A stretch of DNA of 10,137 nt from Coprococcus sp. (GTDB lineage Bacteria; Bacillota; Clostridia; Lachnospirales; Lachnospiraceae): contig JAEDGW010000093.1 in assembly GCA_016297325.1 (NCBI GenBank), positions 1-10,137 of the forward strand. The letters are read 5' to 3'. A model generated the notes under the pieces. That model saw only the letters and a program-made list of their open reading frames with translations. It had not been told where the DNA came from and made no database searches. Positions 7,015 through 10,137 of the stretch are shown here, in pieces; position 1 is the stretch's first letter; each line of letters opens with the position of its first letter. The position numbers and the translations under genes were made by a program.

Positions 7015-7033
7015 ATTTACGTAAATTACGTAA
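7015..7033. promoter_or_regulatory. Upstream double palindrome, candidate LacI-type operators
   Basis: ATTTACGTAAAT (7015-7026) is a perfect 12-bp palindrome, overlapped by TTACGTAA (7026-7033). Their centres are 9 bp apart. The central CG with AT-rich arms is the common form of LacI-family operators. The same core recurs beyond the promoter at 7175-7184, and I found no copy elsewhere in the window. Confidence 0.6.
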
Positions 7034-7112
7034 AACAAATATAGAAGTGTATAAGATGAAAAAGTGTTATTTGTGCACAATGATGAATAAAATGAAAATA
7101 AAACACTAATTA

Positions 7113-7141
7113 TTGACAAAAACAGACAGAAGATATATCAT
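7113..7141 (+). promoter_or_regulatory. Strong sigma-A promoter of the sugar importer operon
   Basis: A perfect -35 TTGACA (7113-7118), a 17-base spacer and -10 TATCAT (7136-7141) are present. The start would fall near 7148, giving a leader of about 110 bases. Palindromes lie on both sides, which suits repression with induction by the transported sugar. Confidence 0.8.
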
Positions 7142-7174
7142 CAAACCATGCAAGGGACGAAAAACAGTTTAAAT

Positions 7175-7196
7175 TTTACGTAAATATAACCGGTTA
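7175..7196. promoter_or_regulatory. Downstream operator candidates in the leader
   Basis: TTTACGTAAA (7175-7184) repeats the upstream palindrome core. It is followed directly by another perfect palindrome, TAACCGGTTA (7187-7196), whose CCGG centre is also of LacI-operator style. They lie some 30-45 bases after the expected start site, where a bound repressor would block the polymerase. Confidence 0.58.
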
Positions 7197-7257
7197 GGAA
7201 CAGTTTTTCGACAACGAGTCAGCACAAACAAAACACATGATAGTGGAGGTAAAAATT

Positions 7258-8274
7258 ATGAGAAAATTTAAAAAGTTATTAGCAGTTGGAGCATGCCTGT
7301 GCATGTCACTCAGTTTACTGGCAGGTTGTGGATCAGGATCAGGTAACGGTTCGGGCAGCGGTTCATCTGATTCAGGTACAAAGCAGGAGAGCACAAAGTC
7401 ATCTGACCTGTCATTTGCATTCTGTACAAACACACTCAACAACACATTCCAGAGTTCGATCGATGCGAAGCTCAAGGAGCTCTGTGATGCAAACGGAATT
7501 TCATACACATGTCTTGATCCTGACTACGATCTGAACACACAGCTCAGCCAGTTATCAGATGTGGCAAACAGCGGATACGATGCAGTGTTCATCATCCCGG
7601 TTGATTCAGCAGGAATCACATCAGGACTTGCTGAGATCAAGGACGCAGGAATCCCGATCTTCAATGTAGACACAGCAGTTATCGAGGATGATATCGAGAA
7701 CTTTGTAACACAGTTCGTTGGAACAAATGCATACATGGCAGGACAGCTTGTGGGTGAGCAGATGGCAAAGGATTTCCCTGATGGAGCAGATATAGCAGTC
7801 CTTGACTTCCCATCAAATGAGAGCTGTGTAGACCGTGTAAATGGTTTCCTTGACGGACTCGGAGATAACAAGGACAAGTTCAACATCGTGGCACAGCAGG
7901 ACGGCGAGGCAGCACTTGATGCTTCTATGAGCCTTGCAGAGGATATCATCACAGCAAATCCTGATCTTCAGGCATTCTTCTGCATCAACGATCCTTCAGC
8001 ACTTGGAGCTGCAGCAGCAGTAAAGGCCGCAAACAAGACAGGCGAGATTGGTGTATACAGTATCGATGCTTCACCAGATGGCAAGCAGGCACTTCTCGAC
8101 GGTGAGTTCACAGCAGTTGCATGTCAGGTTCCAGTACAGATTGCTGAGTATGCATTTAACGCAGCTCAGAAGTATGTAGGCGGAGATACAACTATCGATG
8201 AGAAGAAGGTATACCTTGACTCACACCTTGTACTTGAGGATGAGGCAAAGGAGACACTCAACGACTGGCAGTAA
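7258..8274 (+). CDS. Sugar ABC transporter substrate-binding lipoprotein (ribose type, CUT2)
   Basis: Captures a sugar outside the membrane for the ATPase and permease encoded next. 338 residues. The signal peptide MRKFKKLLAV ends in the lipobox LLAGC with Cys24 as lipid anchor, followed by a Gly/Ser linker (25-49) and an RbsB-like domain (50-338). Marks include YDAVFIIPVD (107-116), the hinge strand IPIFNVDTA and ITANPDLQAFFCINDPSALG (231-250). The start is ATG 7258 because GGAGG (7245-7249) lies eight bases before it; the in-frame ATG at 7237 lies upstream of that site and would spoil the signal peptide. Codon choice is strongly biased (GCA, ACA, TAC, ATC, TTC), as expected for an abundant protein. 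The ligand could be ribose, another pentose, a galactose-type sugar or a polyol; the sequence does not decide. Confidence 0.93.
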   Translation: MRKFKKLLAVGACLCMSLSLLAGCGSGSGNGSGSGSSDSGTKQESTKSSDLSFAFCTNTLNNTFQSSIDAKLKELCDANGISYTCLDPDYDLNTQLSQLSDVANSGYDAVFIIPVDSAGITSGLAEIKDAGIPIFNVDTAVIEDDIENFVTQFVGTNAYMAGQLVGEQMAKDFPDGADIAVLDFPSNESCVDRVNGFLDGLGDNKDKFNIVAQQDGEAALDASMSLAEDIITANPDLQAFFCINDPSALGAAAAVKAANKTGEIGVYSIDASPDGKQALLDGEFTAVACQVPVQIAEYAFNAAQKYVGGDTTIDEKKVYLDSHLVLEDEAKETLNDWQ

Positions 8275-8284
8275 GACAGCCGAA

Positions 8285-8297
8285 GGGGTCAGACCCC
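8285..8297. repeat. GGGGTC palindrome, single copy
   Basis: GGGGTCAGACCCC is a perfect inverted repeat around one central base, ten bases past the stop of the binding protein. It is the same motif as the cluster at 2843-3014, more than 5 kb away, which marks it as a dispersed element. Confidence 0.65.
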
Positions 8298-8309
8298 GAA
8301 GGCATAACA

Positions 8310-8349
8310 CGGGAACGGCCGGGAACTTAGATTCCCGGCCGGGCTCCCG
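8310..8349 (+). promoter_or_regulatory. Intra-operon GC-rich hairpin between binding protein and ATPase genes
   Basis: A 9-bp stem GGCCGGGAA (8317-8325) / TTCCCGGCC (8332-8340) has the loop CTTAGA. It is extended by CGGGA / TCCCG across a small internal loop. No T-run follows. Such hairpins behind binding-protein genes are known to protect the upstream mRNA and lower expression of the genes after it, giving binding protein in excess. Confidence 0.72.
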
Positions 8350-8400
8350 GAAATAATAGCAAGACGACAAAGATATATCATAGAAACTTGGAGGTTTAAT

Positions 8401-9900
8401 ATGGGACAGACAGTTCTGGAAATGATAGGGATAAAGAAAAGCTTCTCTGGAATATATGCCTTAAGCGGCATCGACTTTTCCCTTGAACTGGGAGAGGTAC
8501 ACGCACTGCTCGGTGAGAATGGTGCAGGAAAGTCCACACTGATCAAGGTCCTCGGCGGAATTTACCAGCCTGACAGCGGAATCATCAAGGTAAATGGCAA
8601 GGAGGTAAAGATCAACGGAGTTCCGGCTGCCAGAGAGAATGGTATAGGAATAATACATCAGGAAATAGTACTTGTTCCATATCTTTCGGTGGCACAGAAC
8701 CTGTTTCTCGGAAGAGAGATAAGGACAAAACTTGGAACATTGGACTTTGCAGAGATGAACAGAAGAGCAGAGGAGATGATATCATCCCTCGGCGTGAATA
8801 TAAAAGCAGATACGATAGTAGAGAATCTGACCATCGCACAGCAGCAGATGGTGGAGATCGTCAAGGCGGTCTCATTCAACGGTAAGATCATAGTTATGGA
8901 TGAGCCTACCTCATCACTTTCAAATGAAGAGGTGGAGCAGTTATTTGAGATCATTGAGAATCTCAGGAAAAAGAAGGTAAGTATAATCTACATCTCCCAT
9001 AGAATGGAGGAGCTCTTCAGGATATCAGACAGAGTTACCGTAATCAGGGATGGTGCATACGTAGGAACAAAAAAGACATCAGAGACAAGCCCGAATGAGC
9101 TGGTTGCGATGATGGTAGGAAGAGATCTGGAGAGCTTCTATGCAAGAGATTACTGCGACATAGACAAGGCAGAGGTTGCTCTGGAGGTAAAGAATCTTTC
9201 CCAGACAGGTGTCTTTGAAGATATAAGTTTTTCGGTACACAAGGGCGAGATCCTGGGCTTCTCAGGTCTGGTAGGTGCCGGACGAAGTGAGATCATGGAG
9301 GCGATATTTGGCGCAACACGGCTCACATCGGGAGAGGTGATACTCGGAGGAAAGCCGGTTCACTTCAAGAATCCAATGCAGGCTATCAAGGCAGGCATAG
9401 CACTGGTTCCTGAGGACAGAAAGAAACAGGGATTGGTACTTGGCAACAGCGTGGCATTCAACCTCACACTCTCATCCCTCAGATTCTATATGAATGGAAT
9501 CGCCATAAGCGAGAAGAAACGCGGCGAGGTAATAGACCATTATTCACAGAGACTTAGGATAAAGGCGGCATCGCCAGAGATTGAGGCGGGCAGCCTGTCA
9601 GGTGGAAACCAGCAGAAGGTGGTCCTGGGCAAATGGCTTGCGACCAAGCCGGATGTGCTCATTCTGGATGAGCCGACCAGAGGCGTGGATGTAAATGCAA
9701 AATTTGAGATATACACAGTAATCAATGAATTGGCAAAGGAAGGCATAGCGATAATTATGGTATCCAGTGAGCTTCCTGAGATCATCAACATGTGCGACAA
9801 CGTATGTGTGGTCAGAGCCGGAAGACTCGTGAAGAAGCTGTCAAAGGACGAGCTTTCACAGGAAGAGATAATGAAATACGCTGCAGGAGGTATCGAATAA
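8401..9900 (+). CDS. Sugar ABC transporter ATP-binding protein, double-domain (RbsA/MglA type)
   Basis: Powers import of the sugar by ATP hydrolysis at the inner face of the membrane. 499 residues, the usual length. First domain: Walker A GENGAGKST (38-46), a degenerate signature LTIAQQQ (143-149), Walker B IIVMDEPTSSL (163-173) and His200. Second domain: Walker A-like GLVGAGRSE (289-297) with Arg in place of Lys, complete signature LSGGNQQ (399-405), Walker B VLILDEPTRGVD (419-430), and Ser at the place of the switch His (VSSE). One normal and one altered ATP site are typical of the RbsA/MglA/XylG group. GGAGG lies just before the start. The gene follows the hairpin spacer and is two bases from the permease gene. 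Confidence 0.96.
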   Translation: MGQTVLEMIGIKKSFSGIYALSGIDFSLELGEVHALLGENGAGKSTLIKVLGGIYQPDSGIIKVNGKEVKINGVPAARENGIGIIHQEIVLVPYLSVAQNLFLGREIRTKLGTLDFAEMNRRAEEMISSLGVNIKADTIVENLTIAQQQMVEIVKAVSFNGKIIVMDEPTSSLSNEEVEQLFEIIENLRKKKVSIIYISHRMEELFRISDRVTVIRDGAYVGTKKTSETSPNELVAMMVGRDLESFYARDYCDIDKAEVALEVKNLSQTGVFEDISFSVHKGEILGFSGLVGAGRSEIMEAIFGATRLTSGEVILGGKPVHFKNPMQAIKAGIALVPEDRKKQGLVLGNSVAFNLTLSSLRFYMNGIAISEKKRGEVIDHYSQRLRIKAASPEIEAGSLSGGNQQKVVLGKWLATKPDVLILDEPTRGVDVNAKFEIYTVINELAKEGIAIIMVSSELPEIINMCDNVCVVRAGRLVKKLSKDELSQEEIMKYAAGGIE

Positions 9901-9901
9901 T

Positions 9902-10137
9902 ATGGGCGAGACAAAGAAGAATTCAAAGGCAACTTCTATATTGAAGAACAATCCCCTGACATCCATAGTCAAGGGCAACATAGGAATCATAGTGGTTCTG
10001 ATAATCATGTGCGTGGCTGTAGCATTTGCCACGGATAAATTCCTCACAACAAATAACATAATATCAGTGCTTAGACAGATATCAATCAATACATACATAG
10101 CACTTGGAATGACACTCATAATCATACTTGGACACAT
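9902..10137 (+). CDS. Sugar ABC transporter permease, RbsC type (5' part; runs off the right edge)
   Basis: Membrane channel subunit of the same importer; 78 codons are present. A charged cytoplasmic start (MGETKKNSKATSILKNN) is followed by a first membrane helix at about 26-43 and a second starting near 62 (INTYIALGMTLIIILG). The typical segment TTNNIISVLRQISINTYIA lies between them. The usual RbsC-type motif (GGIDLSVG or a variant) would begin at the window edge, where LGH is seen. The start follows the ATPase stop by one base, with GGAGG (9886-9890) inside the end of the ATPase gene, so translation is probably coupled. Confidence 0.92.
   Translation, partial: MGETKKNSKATSILKNNPLTSIVKGNIGIIVVLIIMCVAVAFATDKFLTTNNIISVLRQISINTYIALGMTLIIILGH

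Larger units (their letters stand above)
6791..7112. other. AT-rich non-coding upstream region of the sugar importer operon
   Basis: No frame with a ribosome site or recognisable protein is present. The stretch is purine- and A-rich on the plus strand, with many short A-runs (AAAAAG, AAAAAC). It carries a catabolite-site-like sequence at 6940 and a double palindrome at 7015-7033. Its length, about 320 bases between the terminator and the -35 box, is more than a simple promoter needs and suits upstream operators or curved DNA. Confidence 0.6.

Noticed and set aside
7072..7079. TGTGCACA palindrome upstream of the importer promoter
   Set aside because: It is eight bases long, occurs once in full, and has no partner at a meaningful distance; chance is the simpler reading.
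7237..7257. An upstream in-frame ATG for the importer binding protein
   Set aside because: It precedes the GGAGG site and would add acidic and mixed residues before the signal peptide.

Overview
The window looks like a chromosomal segment of a gut Firmicute of the Lachnospiraceae type (Coprococcus/Roseburia/Lachnospira relatives). This is inferred from moderate GC with AT-rich intergenic regions, strong AGGAGG-type ribosome sites, Gram-positive signal peptides and a lipobox, a LacI-type carbohydrate regulator, a ribose-type ABC importer and a bile salt hydrolase. No gene pins down the species.

Left part (1-2417): a GH13 alpha-amylase-family gene runs leftward off the edge (start at 779). It is divergent from a secreted family 1 sugar-binding protein (1008-2321) that has no permease beside it. 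The binding-protein gene ends at a near-ideal intrinsic terminator.

Middle-left (2418-3080): a scar region. It holds a badly shrunken xanthine/uracil permease remnant, two hairpins (the second a good terminator), a cluster of GGGGTC/GACCCC motifs, and a promoter-like site for the next genes.

Centre (3081-6545): three closely spaced genes, probably one transcript. They are a GNAT acetyltransferase, a bile salt hydrolase with every expected catalytic residue, and a 665-residue LacI-type regulator. The regulator is about twice normal length because a second, RbsB-like binding domain follows the usual one. Its 3' end is copied in a 35-bp tandem repeat.

Right part (6546-10137): after a terminator comes an AT-rich control region with a good sigma-A promoter bracketed by TTACGTAA palindromes of LacI-operator style. 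It drives a ribose-type (CUT2) sugar importer: lipoprotein binding protein, hairpin spacer, double-domain ATPase, and a permease cut by the window edge. The simplest reading is that the double-sensor regulator controls this importer through the palindromes and senses a sugar, or a sugar plus a second ligand. That link is inference. The transported sugar cannot be read from the sequence.
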